DNA of 64,000 bases from an uncultured Senegalimassilia sp. Lineage in GTDB: Bacteria; Actinomycetota; Coriobacteriia; Coriobacteriales; Eggerthellaceae. Where the stretch lies: NCBI RefSeq assembly GCF_902464545.1, contig NZ_CABQJR010000001.1, forward strand, positions 62,001 through 126,000, read 5' to 3'. The notes under the pieces were generated by a model, which had not been told where the DNA came from, did no database searches, and was given only the letters and a program-made list of their open reading frames with translations. This document shows, in pieces, positions 50,118-59,667 of this stretch. The position numbers were made by a program, and so were the translations under genes. Numbering within the stretch: position 1 is the stretch's first letter; every line of letters begins with the position of its first letter.

Positions 50118-51466
50118 AGGTCGCCTCCTTGCATTGCGGGGGTCGTTGCGCCGAGCGCGTCACGCGAAGCGGGGGTGTGATCGGCCACGCGGGCGGCGCC
50201 CGTCGGCGCGAACGTGATCTTCAGATCGTCGCCGAGCGCGTGCGCCCTCGGGCGGCCCAGCACCGCGGTCTCGGCCATCCGTGCGGCGCCTGCGCCTGCA
50301 ACGGGGCCCGGCGCGCCCGCGCCGCCGACCACCTTCGGGGCAAGGTAGACCACGGCCTCGTCCACCGCGCCCTCGTCGAAGAAGGCGCCGTGGATCCCCG
50401 ACCCGCCTTCGACGAGCAGCGAGTCGATGCCCTTCTCGCCCAGCGTGCGCAAAAGCGGCCTGATCGCAACGTGGCCTGCGCCGTCTTGCGGGACGCGCAG
50501 CGCTTCCACGCCCAGCGCGCGCAGGCGTTGCGCCTTTGCGCCGGCGTCGGTTGCGGGGTCGTCCACGCTGGCGCAGGTGGCCACCGCAAGCGGGGCCTCG
50601 CCTTGCGCGCACGAGCGTACGAGCGCGCAATCCTCGGGGATGCGCAGGCGCGAATCGAGCACCACGCGCAGCGGCTGGTTGCCGGGCTTGCCCTCGCGAC
50701 GGCAAGTGAGCAGCGGGTCGTCGGCGATCACCGTGTTGATGCCCACGGCGATGGCGGCCAGGCGATGGCGCAGCTCGTGGGTGTCGCGGCGCGATTCGGG
50801 GCCGCTCACCCAGCGGGCGTCGCCGGAAGCGCAGGCGATCTTGCCGTCGGCGCTCATGGCCCATTTCGCCACCACGTATGGGGTTTTGCGGCTGATGAAG
50901 CGGAAGAAGATGGGGTTGAGCTCGTCGCATTCGCCGCGCAGCGCGTCCTCGTCCACGCGGATGCCGGCTTTGCGCAGCCGGGCCGACCCCTTGCCCGCCA
51001 CCAGCGGGTTCGGGTCGCGGCTGCCCACCACCACGCGGGCGACGCCGGCGGCGATGAGGGCCTCGGTGCACGGGGGCTGCTTGCCGGTGTGGCAGCACGG
51101 CTCCAGCGTCACGTAGGCCGTCGCCCCGCGCGCATGGCCGCGGGCAGGGTCGCCGGCCGGCGCGTCATCGGCGCGTTCCGCATCCGCTGCGTCATCGGCG
51201 GCGCGGCGTGCGCAGTCGGCAAGCGCGTTGCGCTCGGCGTGCGCCTGCCCGCACTTCTCGTGCCAGCCCTCGCCGATGATGCGGCCGTCGCGCACGAGCA
51301 CGCAGCCCACCAGCGGGTTCGGGTTCGTCCAGCCCCAACCGCGCCAGGCCAGCTCGATGGCGCGGCGCATGAAGCGGGCATCGTCGGCGCCGAGCGCCGC
51401 CGGTGCGGCTCCCTGCGCTTCGGCGTCCACGTTCGCCTCGCATCGTTGTTCGGGTATGCCTGCCAT
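50099..51466 (-). CDS. ribD: Bifunctional riboflavin deaminase/reductase RibD
   Basis: A 455-residue fusion. The N-terminal cytidine-deaminase-type domain has AHAERNAL and EPCCHTGKQPPC as zinc ligands; the C-terminal reductase domain starts near ISRKTPYVVAKWAMSADGKIA and includes LLVEGGSGIHGAF. It is longer than the usual 360-380 residues owing to an N-terminal lead of about 28 residues and an Ala/Asp-rich insert (about 78-100) between the two zinc motifs. First gene behind the FMN riboswitch; the start at 51466 follows AAAGGG. Confidence 0.95.
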   Translation of the reverse strand: MAGIPEQRCEANVDAEAQGAAPAALGADDARFMRRAIELAWRGWGWTNPNPLVGCVLVRDGRIIGEGWHEKCGQAHAERNALADCARRAADDAADAERADDAPAGDPARGHARGATAYVTLEPCCHTGKQPPCTEALIAAGVARVVVGSRDPNPLVAGKGSARLRKAGIRVDEDALRGECDELNPIFFRFISRKTPYVVAKWAMSADGKIACASGDARWVSGPESRRDTHELRHRLAAIAVGINTVIADDPLLTCRREGKPGNQPLRVVLDSRLRIPEDCALVRSCAQGEAPLAVATCASVDDPATDAGAKAQRLRALGVEALRVPQDGAGHVAIRPLLRTLGEKGIDSLLVEGGSGIHGAFFDEGAVDEAVVYLAPKVVGGAGAPGPVAGAGAARMAETAVLGRPRAHALGDDLKITFAPTGAARVADHTPASRDALGATTPAMQGGDLCSPAS

Positions 51467-51510
51467 AGGGTGCCCTTTCTCTTGCGGCCGCCCTGCGGGG
51501 TCCAGGCATG

Positions 51511-51541
51511 AAAAAACGCCCGCAGGGAATCTGCGGGCGTT
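51511..51541 (-). terminator. FMN-riboswitch expression-platform terminator
   Basis: On the minus strand AACGCCCGCAG (51531-51541) pairs with CTGCGGGCGTT (51515-51525), followed by a run of T. It lies between the aptamer and ribD, so FMN binding is likely to promote termination. Confidence 0.92.
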
Positions 51542-51651
51542 GATAAGCGACGAATAGGGACGCGCGACAGGCGCCGAAGCGCTGCCATGCATCCTTGGTG
51601 CTGCGGAATGCCACAGCAGGCACCGGCCGGGGCCGTGTGCTCTCGTGCTCC

Positions 51652-51834
51652 TGTTCTTCCATCCGGACTGTAACCGTTGGTCCTGGATTCTCACCAGATC
51701 AGCCTGACGGGTTGCGGCGCTGCGGCCACGGGGCCGCCTGCTTGCAACCTGCCAGGGTCGCGGACTTCGCCCTGCTGCTTCGTGCAGCGTGGGACGTCAC
51801 CGCCAGTGAGGGATTTCACCTCGCCCTGAACAGA
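51652..51834 (-). promoter_or_regulatory. FMN riboswitch (RFN element)
   Basis: On the minus strand the conserved RFN blocks occur in order: GGTGAAATCCCTCACTGGCG, then GTCCGCGA, later TGATCTGGTGAGAATCCAG, and finally AGTCCGGATGGAAGAA. It controls ribD-ribE-ribBA-ribH. The remaining gap 51835-52010 holds the promoter and the terminator of the next gene. Confidence 0.97.
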
Positions 51835-51848
51835 TATCTTGGTTTGGG

Positions 51849-51877
51849 AGTATAGGAGCGCCTTCCGCGCGCCGCAA
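51849..51877 (-). promoter_or_regulatory. Promoter of the rib operon
   Basis: On the minus strand TTGCGG (51872-51877) and TATACT (51849-51854) are 17 bp apart; transcription would begin just before the riboswitch. Confidence 0.75.
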
Positions 51878-51954
51878 GGGGACACTTTCCACGATTTGGT
51901 GCATTTCCCAGATGGGCGCGCTAGGAATTCGCCGCAAAACCGACGCTTCAGCGC

Positions 51955-51985
51955 GAAAAAAGGCGGCATCTTGCGCGATGCCGCC
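51955..51985 (-). terminator. Terminator of the radical SAM gene
   Basis: On the minus strand GGCGGCATC (51977-51985) pairs with GATGCCGCC (51962-51970), followed by six T. Confidence 0.95.
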
Positions 51986-52010
51986 CATTAAAAACGTTGC
52001 GAAGCCCAGG

Positions 52011-53351
52011 CTATTCCAGGCAGGCGCTGCAGTTCGTCTCGTCGCCGAACAGCAGGTTGTGCTCCTCGCCGTCAAGCGCATCGCGCGCCTGGTCGCGCAG
52101 GTTGTTCATGCCCGAGAGGAACTGACGGTACAGGATGAGCGTCAGGTAGCGTCCCATGGTGGTCAACGTCAGCTCGTCGCGGGTGTCGGTGGCGAAGGCG
52201 CGATGCGCGCGGTAGAAGGCCATCTCCGCCGGCAGCAGGCGCTCGATGCTGCAGCCGAACTGCTTCTTGAAGTCGTTCTTGTCCAAGCGCAGCTGGTAGA
52301 GGTGCAGAAGGAAATAGTAACGGGCCAGGTCGCGCTTGCTCATGACGCACTTGCCCATGATGGACATGTGCCCGGCTTCAATGGCCTCGTTGTACTCCTT
52401 TAGGCTGAACGTGTTCACGTACAGCGCGCCGTTGAGGTGCGTGATCGAGCCGCTGCCGATGCCGGGGTACTCGTTGTAGGCAACCTGCAGCTCCTCGGCG
52501 TACAGGTTATGGTCGTGGGCGCCCTGCTGGTTCAAGCGGTTGAACGTCCAGATGGTGTCGCGGCTGAAGAAAGGATGCTCGCCGCCGCACAGCACCTCGT
52601 CGAGGATTTGGTAGTAGCGGAACTCGCGGTTGTAGTCCATCTTGCCCAGCGACTTCTCCATCTTGCGCGTGGTGGCGTTTGAGACGTACAGCGGGCTGAA
52701 CGTGGTTTGACGCGCCCCGCAGGCCACGATCTTCTCAAGGTCGTCCAGCAGGATGTCCTCCGTTTGGCTGGGGAAGTTGAAGATCATATCCACGTTCACG
52801 CTGTCGAAGTAGGGCGCGGCCTGCCCGATGCGCTCGAAGATCTCCTCGCCGCTGCCGTACTTCTTGTAGCGGTCCATCTGCTTGAGCAGGTCGTTGTTGA
52901 AGCTCTGCACGCCCACGGACAGGCGCTGCACGCGGCCCTTCATCTCGGAAAGCCACGGCTCGGCAAGGTGGTTCGGGTTCGTTTCCACGCCCACTTCCTT
53001 GATGTGGAAGTTGTCGCGGGCAAGGTCGATGGTCTCGCACAGCTCGTCGAGCAGGATGGTGGGGGTGCCGCCGCCGAAGTACAGCGTCTCAAAATCCCAG
53101 CCGCGCTCCTTGAGCATCATCATCTCGCGGCGCAGGTTCTTGAAGTACGTGCGCGCGATGTCCTCATGGAACACGTAGCGGTTGAAGCTGCAATACGGGC
53201 ACAGGACCTGGCAAAACGGCACGTGCAGGTACAGCATGTACTTGGTGTCGGGCTTTGGGTCGGGAAAGAAATGCTCGTCGGTAGGCTGAAGGTCGAGATG
53301 GCGTTTGGTCATCCCCTTGACAAGATTTGTGAGAAATCGTTCTGAAAGCAT
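52011..53351 (-). CDS. HemN/HemW-like radical SAM protein
   Basis: A 446-residue radical SAM protein. The cluster motif is Cys-47, Cys-51, Cys-54 in HVPFCQVLCPYCSF, followed by LYFGGGTPT and SVGVQSFNNDLLKQMDR, typical of the coproporphyrinogen dehydrogenase/HemW/HutW group; a HemN-type C-terminal region follows. It may act in haem synthesis, insertion or degradation, but the exact reaction is not decidable. No haem genes are adjacent. It ends with Cys-x-x-Cys at the very C-terminus (NCSACLE), which could hold metal. The 5' gap to 53512 is AT-rich. Confidence 0.85.
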   Translation of the reverse strand: MLSERFLTNLVKGMTKRHLDLQPTDEHFFPDPKPDTKYMLYLHVPFCQVLCPYCSFNRYVFHEDIARTYFKNLRREMMMLKERGWDFETLYFGGGTPTILLDELCETIDLARDNFHIKEVGVETNPNHLAEPWLSEMKGRVQRLSVGVQSFNNDLLKQMDRYKKYGSGEEIFERIGQAAPYFDSVNVDMIFNFPSQTEDILLDDLEKIVACGARQTTFSPLYVSNATTRKMEKSLGKMDYNREFRYYQILDEVLCGGEHPFFSRDTIWTFNRLNQQGAHDHNLYAEELQVAYNEYPGIGSGSITHLNGALYVNTFSLKEYNEAIEAGHMSIMGKCVMSKRDLARYYFLLHLYQLRLDKNDFKKQFGCSIERLLPAEMAFYRAHRAFATDTRDELTLTTMGRYLTLILYRQFLSGMNNLRDQARDALDGEEHNLLFGDETNCSACLE

Positions 53352-53487
53352 GTGCGCCCCTTACGCATCGTTGCCCAGTATTCGGTAAGTGACCATGATA
53401 GCCCTTTGAGCGGTCGTAAGCCGGACAAGGTGAAAAAGCACAACGAGGAACACAAACGCTAGGGAATAGGCACGGGAACCGCGGTTG

Positions 53488-53517
53488 TTACCAATTTGTT
53501 TCAAAATAAGGTATAGT
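53488..53517 (+). promoter_or_regulatory. Promoter of the alanine/glycine symporter gene
   Basis: TTACCA (53488-53493) and TATAGT (53512-53517), spacer 18 bp, in an AT-rich stretch 77 nt before the start. Confidence 0.6.
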
Positions 53518-53593
53518 GGCGTTTCCGTGAATTCTTGTGCGTACGCACAAATCCAGGGAATCGGTTTCATATAGGGGAAAGGGGAAAGCCATC

Positions 53594-55105
53594 ATGGATT
53601 TCAACGCATGGCTTGTCGATATCACGGGTGAGATCGACGGCTTCATGTACACGTACATCCTGCTCATCCTGCTGGTTGCAGTGGGCGTGTACTTCACCAT
53701 CCGCACCAAGGGCGTGCAGATCCGCTTCATCAAGGACATGTTCAAGCAGCTGACCGAGAAGAAGCACGTGCAGGGCGAGCGCTCCATCTCGTCGTTCCAG
53801 GCGCTTATGGTCTCCACGGCCAGCCGCGTGGGCACGGGCAACATCGCCGGCGTGGCGACGGCCATCGCCACGGGCGGCCCGGGTGCCGTGTTCTGGATGT
53901 GGCTCATGGCCCTGGTGGGCGCGGCGTCGGCCTTCGTCGAGTCCACGCTCGCCCAGATCTGGAAGGTGCGCGGCACCGACGGCGAGTTCCGCGGCGGCCC
54001 GGCCTACTACATCCATCAGGCGCTCGGCAGCCGCAAGCTCGGCGTGCTCTTCAGCGTGCTGCTCATCCTGTGCTTCGCGTTCGGCTTCAACGGCCTGCAG
54101 GCGTTCAATGCTTGCAGCGCGCTTGAGTACTACATCCCCGACTACGCTACCAACGGCGTGGCCGTGGCGGCCGGTCTGGGCCTGGTGGTGTTCACCGCCG
54201 GCGTCATCTTCGGCGGCTCCAAGCGCATCAGCGTGATCACGTCCATCATCGTGCCGGTCATGGCCATCGCCTACATCGCCATCGCGCTGTGGACCACCAT
54301 CGCCAACATCACCTGGCTGCCCGCCGTGTTCGGCCTGATGTTCGAAAGCGCCTTCGACTTCCAGTCCATCTTCGGCGGCTTTGCCGGCTCGGTGGTCATG
54401 CTCGGCATCAAGCGCGGCCTGTACTCCAATGAGGCCGGCATGGGCTCGGCCCCTAACGCCGCCGCCACCGCCAGCGTTTCCCACCCGGTCAAGCAGGGCC
54501 TCGTGCAAAGCCTGTCGGTCTACATCGACACGCTCGTCATCTGCACCTGCTCGGCCATGATGGTGCTGGTGTTCTACGTGCAGGATCCCGCCGCGGCCGA
54601 GGGCCTCAACGGCATGCCGCTCGTGCAGATGGCCGTGAACAACTCCGTGGGCCCCATGGGTATCCACTTCATCACGTTCGCTATCTTCATGTTCGCCTAC
54701 TCCAGCCTTATCGGCAATTACTTCTACGCCGAGAGCAACTTCCGCTTCATCAAGAACGACTCCAAGGCGGCGCTGATCATCTTCCGTCTGGCGTGCCTGG
54801 CGGTTATCTTCTACGGTGCGGTGAACAGCTTCGATCTGGCTTGGAACCTGGCCGACATCTTCATGGGCCTTATGGCCATGATGAACCTCATCGCCATCCT
54901 GCTTCTGGGCAAGTGGGCGCTTGCGGCGCTGAAGGACTACTCCGAGCAGCGCGCCGCCGGCAAGGACCCGGTGTTCGTGGCGGACAACGTCCCGGGCATG
55001 CCCCAGACCGACTGTTGGCACCTCGACGAGGTGAAGGACTTCGGCGCCGGCCCTGTGAAGGAGTACTTCGAAGAGGCTGTGGACGCCGACGTCAACAAGG
55101 CGTAA
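53594..55105 (+). CDS. Alanine/glycine:cation symporter (AGCS family)
   Basis: A 503-residue membrane protein with about eleven helices. Family signatures are VSTASRVGTGNIAGVATAIATGGPGAVFWMW near residue 75-105, EFRGGPAYYI, and GIKRGLYSNEAGMGSAPNAAA around 275-295. It imports alanine or glycine with Na+ or H+. The C-terminal 45 residues are hydrophilic and cytoplasmic. A GGGGAAA stretch precedes the ATG; single-gene unit. Confidence 0.95.
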   Translation: MDFNAWLVDITGEIDGFMYTYILLILLVAVGVYFTIRTKGVQIRFIKDMFKQLTEKKHVQGERSISSFQALMVSTASRVGTGNIAGVATAIATGGPGAVFWMWLMALVGAASAFVESTLAQIWKVRGTDGEFRGGPAYYIHQALGSRKLGVLFSVLLILCFAFGFNGLQAFNACSALEYYIPDYATNGVAVAAGLGLVVFTAGVIFGGSKRISVITSIIVPVMAIAYIAIALWTTIANITWLPAVFGLMFESAFDFQSIFGGFAGSVVMLGIKRGLYSNEAGMGSAPNAAATASVSHPVKQGLVQSLSVYIDTLVICTCSAMMVLVFYVQDPAAAEGLNGMPLVQMAVNNSVGPMGIHFITFAIFMFAYSSLIGNYFYAESNFRFIKNDSKAALIIFRLACLAVIFYGAVNSFDLAWNLADIFMGLMAMMNLIAILLLGKWALAALKDYSEQRAAGKDPVFVADNVPGMPQTDCWHLDEVKDFGAGPVKEYFEEAVDADVNKA

Positions 55106-55203
55106 CCGCTGTCGGTCGCAGCTGCGTTGCGCGGTTGCGAGTGGATTGCGTGCGAAAACCGCTGCACGCGAAGGTGCATTTCGCGTGACATAGGCTTGCA
55201 AAC

Positions 55204-55235
55204 GAAGCGCCGCCCGGAAATCCGGGCGGCGCTTC
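55204..55235. terminator. Terminator between convergent genes
   Basis: GAAGCGCCGCCCGGA (55204-55218) pairs with TCCGGGCGGCGCTTC (55221-55235), followed by TTGC. Confidence 0.85.
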
Positions 55236-55263
55236 TTGCGTTGTCGGGCACAGGCGGGGTGCG

Positions 55264-56241
55264 CTAGAACAGCGAGATCTGCTGGGGCTCGCTGGCGTAT
55301 TCGCAGGCGATCTCGTCATCCAGGAACTCGATCTCGTGGGATTCCCAATCCTTGATGGGCGCGATGAAGTTCGTCCCGTCCTGCCAAAACACCAGGTTCG
55401 CGCCGACCGTGCCCGCGCACACGCCGCCGCACACGTCCGCGAAGCCTTCGCCTTCGGGCAGCTGCATGGTGTGCGTATCGGGGGACGGCCCGCCGAAGTA
55501 ATACGGCGAAAGGTCGAGCGCGTCCTCGGGTGAGAAACCCGCCTGCGCCACCGCGTCGACGTCTTCGAGCCTGTCGGTCGCCGCACGCAGCTCGCGGCAG
55601 GCTTCCTCGAAGCTGTAAGGCGCGTCGGCCAGCAGTTTCGCCTTAAGCGACGCGCGCATGGTCTCGGCCACGCCGTCCTGCGCGCACAGCGCCGCTTCAA
55701 GTGAGCGGGCATCGTCGGCGCAGGTGAAGCGCCCGACCACGCGTGCCGCGCGGGCGCCTTGCTCGAGCAGGCGCTCGATGCCGCGCGTTTCGCTCGAGAT
55801 ACCCGCCTTCACGTAGCCCGGTGCGAAATACGCCAGGTACACGTAATGCGGCGTTTGGTTGTACTCGCGTTGCTGCGGCGAGATGTAGCTGCTGAAGTAA
55901 AACGATGGGTTGAAGCCGGTTGCCTCGATGCACGCCGGGCACATGTCCTCCTTGCCGTCGGGCAGCAGCTCCGCGTTCAGCGGGCACGTGCTCCGCTCGT
56001 GCGTCCGAAGGTCGATGCGGCCGATGCAGCGCCGGCGCGGCAGTCGGCGCAGCGAGAACGTGCGCCCGAGCACGGGCACGTAACCGACTGCGCCCTCGTC
56101 CAGGTCGTTTATCGTAAGGTAGGGCCCGTCGACGCTGAAGCCGTAGCCGGCAAGGACGACGGTATGGTTTGCGAACAGGTTCGGCATAGCGGCGCTTTCT
56201 GTGACGACATTCTTGTTTTGCTTCGCCCGCGATGTGTTCAT
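55264..56241 (-). CDS. DUF2797 family protein
   Basis: A 325-residue protein of the DUF2797 family. It has Cys pairs around CIGRIDLRTHERSTCPLN and DMCPACIE that could bind zinc, followed by PHYVYLAYFAPGYVKAGISSETRGIERLLEQGARAA, which resembles a GIY-YIG-like fold segment. The function is unknown. The start at 56241 is used, but a Met at 56187 (MPNLFANHTVV) would also keep the domain, since neither has a strong ribosome-binding site. Confidence 0.8.
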   Translation of the reverse strand: MNTSRAKQNKNVVTESAAMPNLFANHTVVLAGYGFSVDGPYLTINDLDEGAVGYVPVLGRTFSLRRLPRRRCIGRIDLRTHERSTCPLNAELLPDGKEDMCPACIEATGFNPSFYFSSYISPQQREYNQTPHYVYLAYFAPGYVKAGISSETRGIERLLEQGARAARVVGRFTCADDARSLEAALCAQDGVAETMRASLKAKLLADAPYSFEEACRELRAATDRLEDVDAVAQAGFSPEDALDLSPYYFGGPSPDTHTMQLPEGEGFADVCGGVCAGTVGANLVFWQDGTNFIAPIKDWESHEIEFLDDEIACEYASEPQQISLF

Positions 56242-56337
56242 CCCGCGTTGCGAATGGGACGATTATGACGTTTCATGCCCGAAAAGGGGAGTTTTCCGGG
56301 CCTTTCGCCCGCTTCTGCAAAAAATCGGTCAAGTTTC

Positions 56338-56365
56338 TTGCTTTATCACTCTACTGTGCTAAAGT
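56338..56365 (+). promoter_or_regulatory. Promoter of the histidine operon
   Basis: TTGCTT (56338-56343) and TAAAGT (56360-56365) with a 16-bp spacer, 110 nt before the first his gene. I see neither a His-codon leader peptide nor a T-box in the leader. Confidence 0.55.
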
Positions 56366-56475
56366 ATCGGACAGCACTTGGGGATGGCGCTGCGGAAGCG
56401 CCCGCAATCGGCAGCCATTCCCGCATCTGCAACCGAAAACGGGCCGATGCCCGCAACCGCACGATGAAAGGCAGG

Positions 56476-58188
56476 ATGAATCAGATGAACTTCGTGACGC
56501 CTTCGGGTTTCCGCGACGTGCTCACCGACGAGGCGGTGCTGCGCGAGCAGGCGGCCCAAGCGGTGCAGGCCAACATGGCGGCCAAGGGTTACCTTCCGGT
56601 GGAAACGCCCACGCTCGAGGTGATGGACGTGCTGCAGGCCGGCGGCAGGCTGCCGGGCACCCCGTTCAAGCTCTTCGACGCGCGCGGCGACCTTCTGGCC
56701 ATGCGCCCCGACGTCACGCTGCAGATCGCCCGCATGTGCGCCACGCGCCTGGCCGGCCAGCCCGGGCCGTTCCGCTTCCGCTACATGCAGCGAGTGTTCC
56801 GCGAGGCCGAGGGCCAGACGCGCGCCGAGCCGCGCGAGACCACGCAGATGGGCGTCGAGCTCATCGGCCAGGCGGGCGCGGCGGCCGACGCCGAGGTGGT
56901 GGGCCTGCTGGCAGAATCGCTCAAGCTTGCCGGCGTGGCCGACTTCAAGATCGCGCTTGCATCGGTGTCGGTGCTGCGCGCGCTGCTGGCAACCTGCGGT
57001 GCTGCGCCGCAGTGGCGCCAGGCGGTGCTCGATGCGTATCACACCTCGAACTTCGTCACGCTCGACGAGCTGACCTCAGGCGAGGGCGCGCAGGGCGTTC
57101 CGCCGGTGTTCGCCCAGGCCATCGGCAGGCTCGCTCGCATCCGCGGCGGGCGCGCCGCCATCGCCGAGGTGCGCGATCTGGTGGCGCCGCTAGGCTGCGA
57201 GACGGGCCTTGACGGGCTTGAGCAGGCGTTCGACCTGCTGGAGGCCGCGGGCCTGGCCGACAGCATCCAGGTCGACTTCTCCGTCATGAGCAGCTTCGAC
57301 TACTACACCGGCATCGTGTTCGAGGCCTACGCGCCGGGGCTGGGAAGCCCGCTGGGCAGCGGTGGCCGCTACGACAACACCATCGGGGCATACGGCGAAA
57401 GCCGCCCCGCCGCCGGCTTCGCGTTCTTCCTCGAGCGCGCGATGGCCGCCGCCGCGGCCGCCGACGAGCGCTCCGCGTCCGGCACCGGCCAGCGCCCGCT
57501 GCGCATCGCCGTGCCGAAGGGCTCGCTCAATGCCGACTCCATCGCGTGCCTGGCGGCATGCGGCCTGGACGTCACGGGGCTCGACAACCCCGGCCGCCAG
57601 CTCATCATCCGCAACCCGGGCGTGGAGTACATCATCGTGCGCCCCTCCGACGCCCCGGCGTTCGTGGAGCTCGGCGCGGCCGATTGCGGCATCTGCGGCG
57701 AGGACTCGCTGCTCGAGGCGCAGCCCGAGGTGGTGGAGCTGGCCGACTTGAAGTTCGGCTCCTGCCGCTTCGTGGTGGCCGAGCCTGCCGGCGCTGCCGA
57801 GCAGACCGCCGAGCACTACCGCCGCTTGGGCTCCATCCGCATCGCCACGAAGTATCCCAACATCACGCGCGCCCATTACGCGAAAACCGGCACCCAAGTC
57901 GAGATCGTGAAACTGCACGGAAACATTGAGCTGGCACCATTGACCGGGTTGGCCGAGCGTATCGTCGACATCACGGCCACGGGCACCACGTTGCGTGAGA
58001 ACAACCTGGTCATCGTGGAGGATGTGCTGTCGTCGACGGCCCGATTCTTCGCCAACGGCACCTCGCTGCGCACCGATGCGCGCATCGTGGAGCTGGCCGA
58101 CGCCATGCGCGCCGGCGCCGCGGCGGGCAAGTGGGAGGCGACGGTCATCGCCGGTGGCGTGCAGTCGCCCGAGCCGGCGACCGAATAA
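56476..58188 (+). CDS. hisZG: HisZ-HisG fusion: ATP phosphoribosyltransferase with regulatory domain
   Basis: A 570-residue protein that combines both subunits of short-form ATP phosphoribosyltransferase, the first histidine enzyme. Residues 1 to about 320 are HisZ, a catalytically dead histidyl-tRNA synthetase paralogue: MRPDVTLQIARM, RYMQRVFRE and SFDYYTGIVFEAY. Residues about 340-570 are HisG short: LRIAVPKGSLN, CGICGEDSLLE, IRIATKYPNITRAHYAKTG and DITATGTTLRENNL. In most bacteria these are separate proteins in a hetero-octamer. The frame is open across the join, with an Ala/Ser-rich linker at about 318-338. The exact start (56464, 56476 or 56485) is uncertain. Confidence 0.92.
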   Translation: MNQMNFVTPSGFRDVLTDEAVLREQAAQAVQANMAAKGYLPVETPTLEVMDVLQAGGRLPGTPFKLFDARGDLLAMRPDVTLQIARMCATRLAGQPGPFRFRYMQRVFREAEGQTRAEPRETTQMGVELIGQAGAAADAEVVGLLAESLKLAGVADFKIALASVSVLRALLATCGAAPQWRQAVLDAYHTSNFVTLDELTSGEGAQGVPPVFAQAIGRLARIRGGRAAIAEVRDLVAPLGCETGLDGLEQAFDLLEAAGLADSIQVDFSVMSSFDYYTGIVFEAYAPGLGSPLGSGGRYDNTIGAYGESRPAAGFAFFLERAMAAAAAADERSASGTGQRPLRIAVPKGSLNADSIACLAACGLDVTGLDNPGRQLIIRNPGVEYIIVRPSDAPAFVELGAADCGICGEDSLLEAQPEVVELADLKFGSCRFVVAEPAGAAEQTAEHYRRLGSIRIATKYPNITRAHYAKTGTQVEIVKLHGNIELAPLTGLAERIVDITATGTTLRENNLVIVEDVLSSTARFFANGTSLRTDARIVELADAMRAGAAAGKWEATVIAGGVQSPEPATE

Positions 58189-58344
58189 CAGCTGGTCAGG
58201 GCTTCGCGCCCGCAGGCGCCCAGGGGTCGGGCACCGCAATGTCAAGGCCGGGGAGGCGCCTGCTCGCAGGCGCGGCCGCGACAAGGTATCATCGTGAAAG
58301 AGGCCGGAGGGGTCATCCGGCGTGTACATGGAAAGAAGGACAAC

Positions 58345-59667
58345 ATGCGTCGCGTCATCCTGAACAAAGGCGAGCAATTCTCCAACAAGCACCTCAAGCG
58401 CACGGGCGCGTTCAACGCCCGCGCCATGGAGGCGGCAACGAACATCATCGAGCAGGTTCGCGAACAAGGCGATGCGGCCCTGCGCGAGCTGACCGAGCGC
58501 TTCGACGGCGTGGCCATCGAGAACTTCCGCGTGCCGGGAGAGGCCATCGACGCTGCCGCGGCGAAGGTCGATCCCAAGACCGAGGAGGCGCTCAAGAAGG
58601 CCGCCAAGCAGATCCGCGAGTTCCACGAGCGCCAGGTCAAGCAAAGCTGGTTCTCCGTGCGCGAAGATGGCGCCTTGGTCGGCGCGAAGGTCACCCCGCT
58701 TGAAAGCGTGGGCATCTACGTGCCCGGCGGCCGTGCGCTGTATCCGTCCACGGTGCTCATGAACGCCCTGCCCGCCGCTGTCGCCGGCGTCGAGCGCATC
58801 GTGTGCGTCACGCCGCCCACCAAGGACGGCAGCATCGACCCGGTGGTGCTCGAGGCGTGCCGCCTGGCAGGCGTCACCGAGATCTACACGGTTGGCGGCG
58901 CGCAGGCCGTGGCGGCGCTGGCCTACGGCACCGAGACCATCGAGCCGGTCTGCAAGATCACGGGCCCGGGCAACGCGTTCGTGGCGGCTGCGAAGAAGAT
59001 CGTCTCCGGTGATGTGGGAATCGATATGATCGCCGGCCCCTCCGAGGTGTGCGTCGTGGCCGACGAGACCGCCGATCCCGCCATGGTGGCCATCGACCTC
59101 ATGGCCCAGGCCGAGCACGACCCGCTGGCAAGCTGCTACCTGGTCACGTTCGACGAGGGCTACGCCGACAAGGTCGAAGCCGCCATCGAGGGCCACATGA
59201 AGGCTTCCACGCGCGCCGAGATCACCACCGCTTCACTGGCAGATCAGGGCCTCGTGGTCATCTGCGACTCCATGGAGCAGGCCATCCAGTCCGTCAACGT
59301 TATCGCCCCCGAGCACCTCGAGCTGCACTTCGACGGCGCGTTCGAGCAGCTCGGCGCCATCCGCAACGCCGGCGCCATCTTCGTGGGCGAGTGGACCCCC
59401 GAGGCCGTGGGCGACTACGTGGCCGGCCCCAACCACACGCTTCCCACCGGCGGCACCGCGCGCTACGCTTCGCCGCTATCCACCGACGAGTTCGTCAAGC
59501 ACTCCAGCGTCATCCAGTATTCCGCGAAGTCGCTGGCCAACGACGCCGATGCCGTCATCGCCATCGCCCGTCACGAGGGCCTGTGGGCGCACGCCCGCAG
59601 CGTCGAGCTGCGCAAGGCGCTCGTGGAGACCGGCGACATCTACGGCTTGGACGGCTCCGATGAATAG
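58345..59667 (+). CDS. hisD: Histidinol dehydrogenase HisD
   Basis: A 440-residue zinc enzyme catalysing the last two steps, histidinol to histidine, with NAD+. VGIYVPGGRALYPSTVLMN, GGAQAVAALAYGTETI, ITGPGNAFV and MIAGPSEV are signatures; zinc ligands include the His of QAEHDPLA, and GPNHTLPTGGTAR follows. AAGAAGGA precedes the ATG. Its end overlaps hisC by 8 bp. Confidence 0.97.
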   Translation: MRRVILNKGEQFSNKHLKRTGAFNARAMEAATNIIEQVREQGDAALRELTERFDGVAIENFRVPGEAIDAAAAKVDPKTEEALKKAAKQIREFHERQVKQSWFSVREDGALVGAKVTPLESVGIYVPGGRALYPSTVLMNALPAAVAGVERIVCVTPPTKDGSIDPVVLEACRLAGVTEIYTVGGAQAVAALAYGTETIEPVCKITGPGNAFVAAAKKIVSGDVGIDMIAGPSEVCVVADETADPAMVAIDLMAQAEHDPLASCYLVTFDEGYADKVEAAIEGHMKASTRAEITTASLADQGLVVICDSMEQAIQSVNVIAPEHLELHFDGAFEQLGAIRNAGAIFVGEWTPEAVGDYVAGPNHTLPTGGTARYASPLSTDEFVKHSSVIQYSAKSLANDADAVIAIARHEGLWAHARSVELRKALVETGDIYGLDGSDE

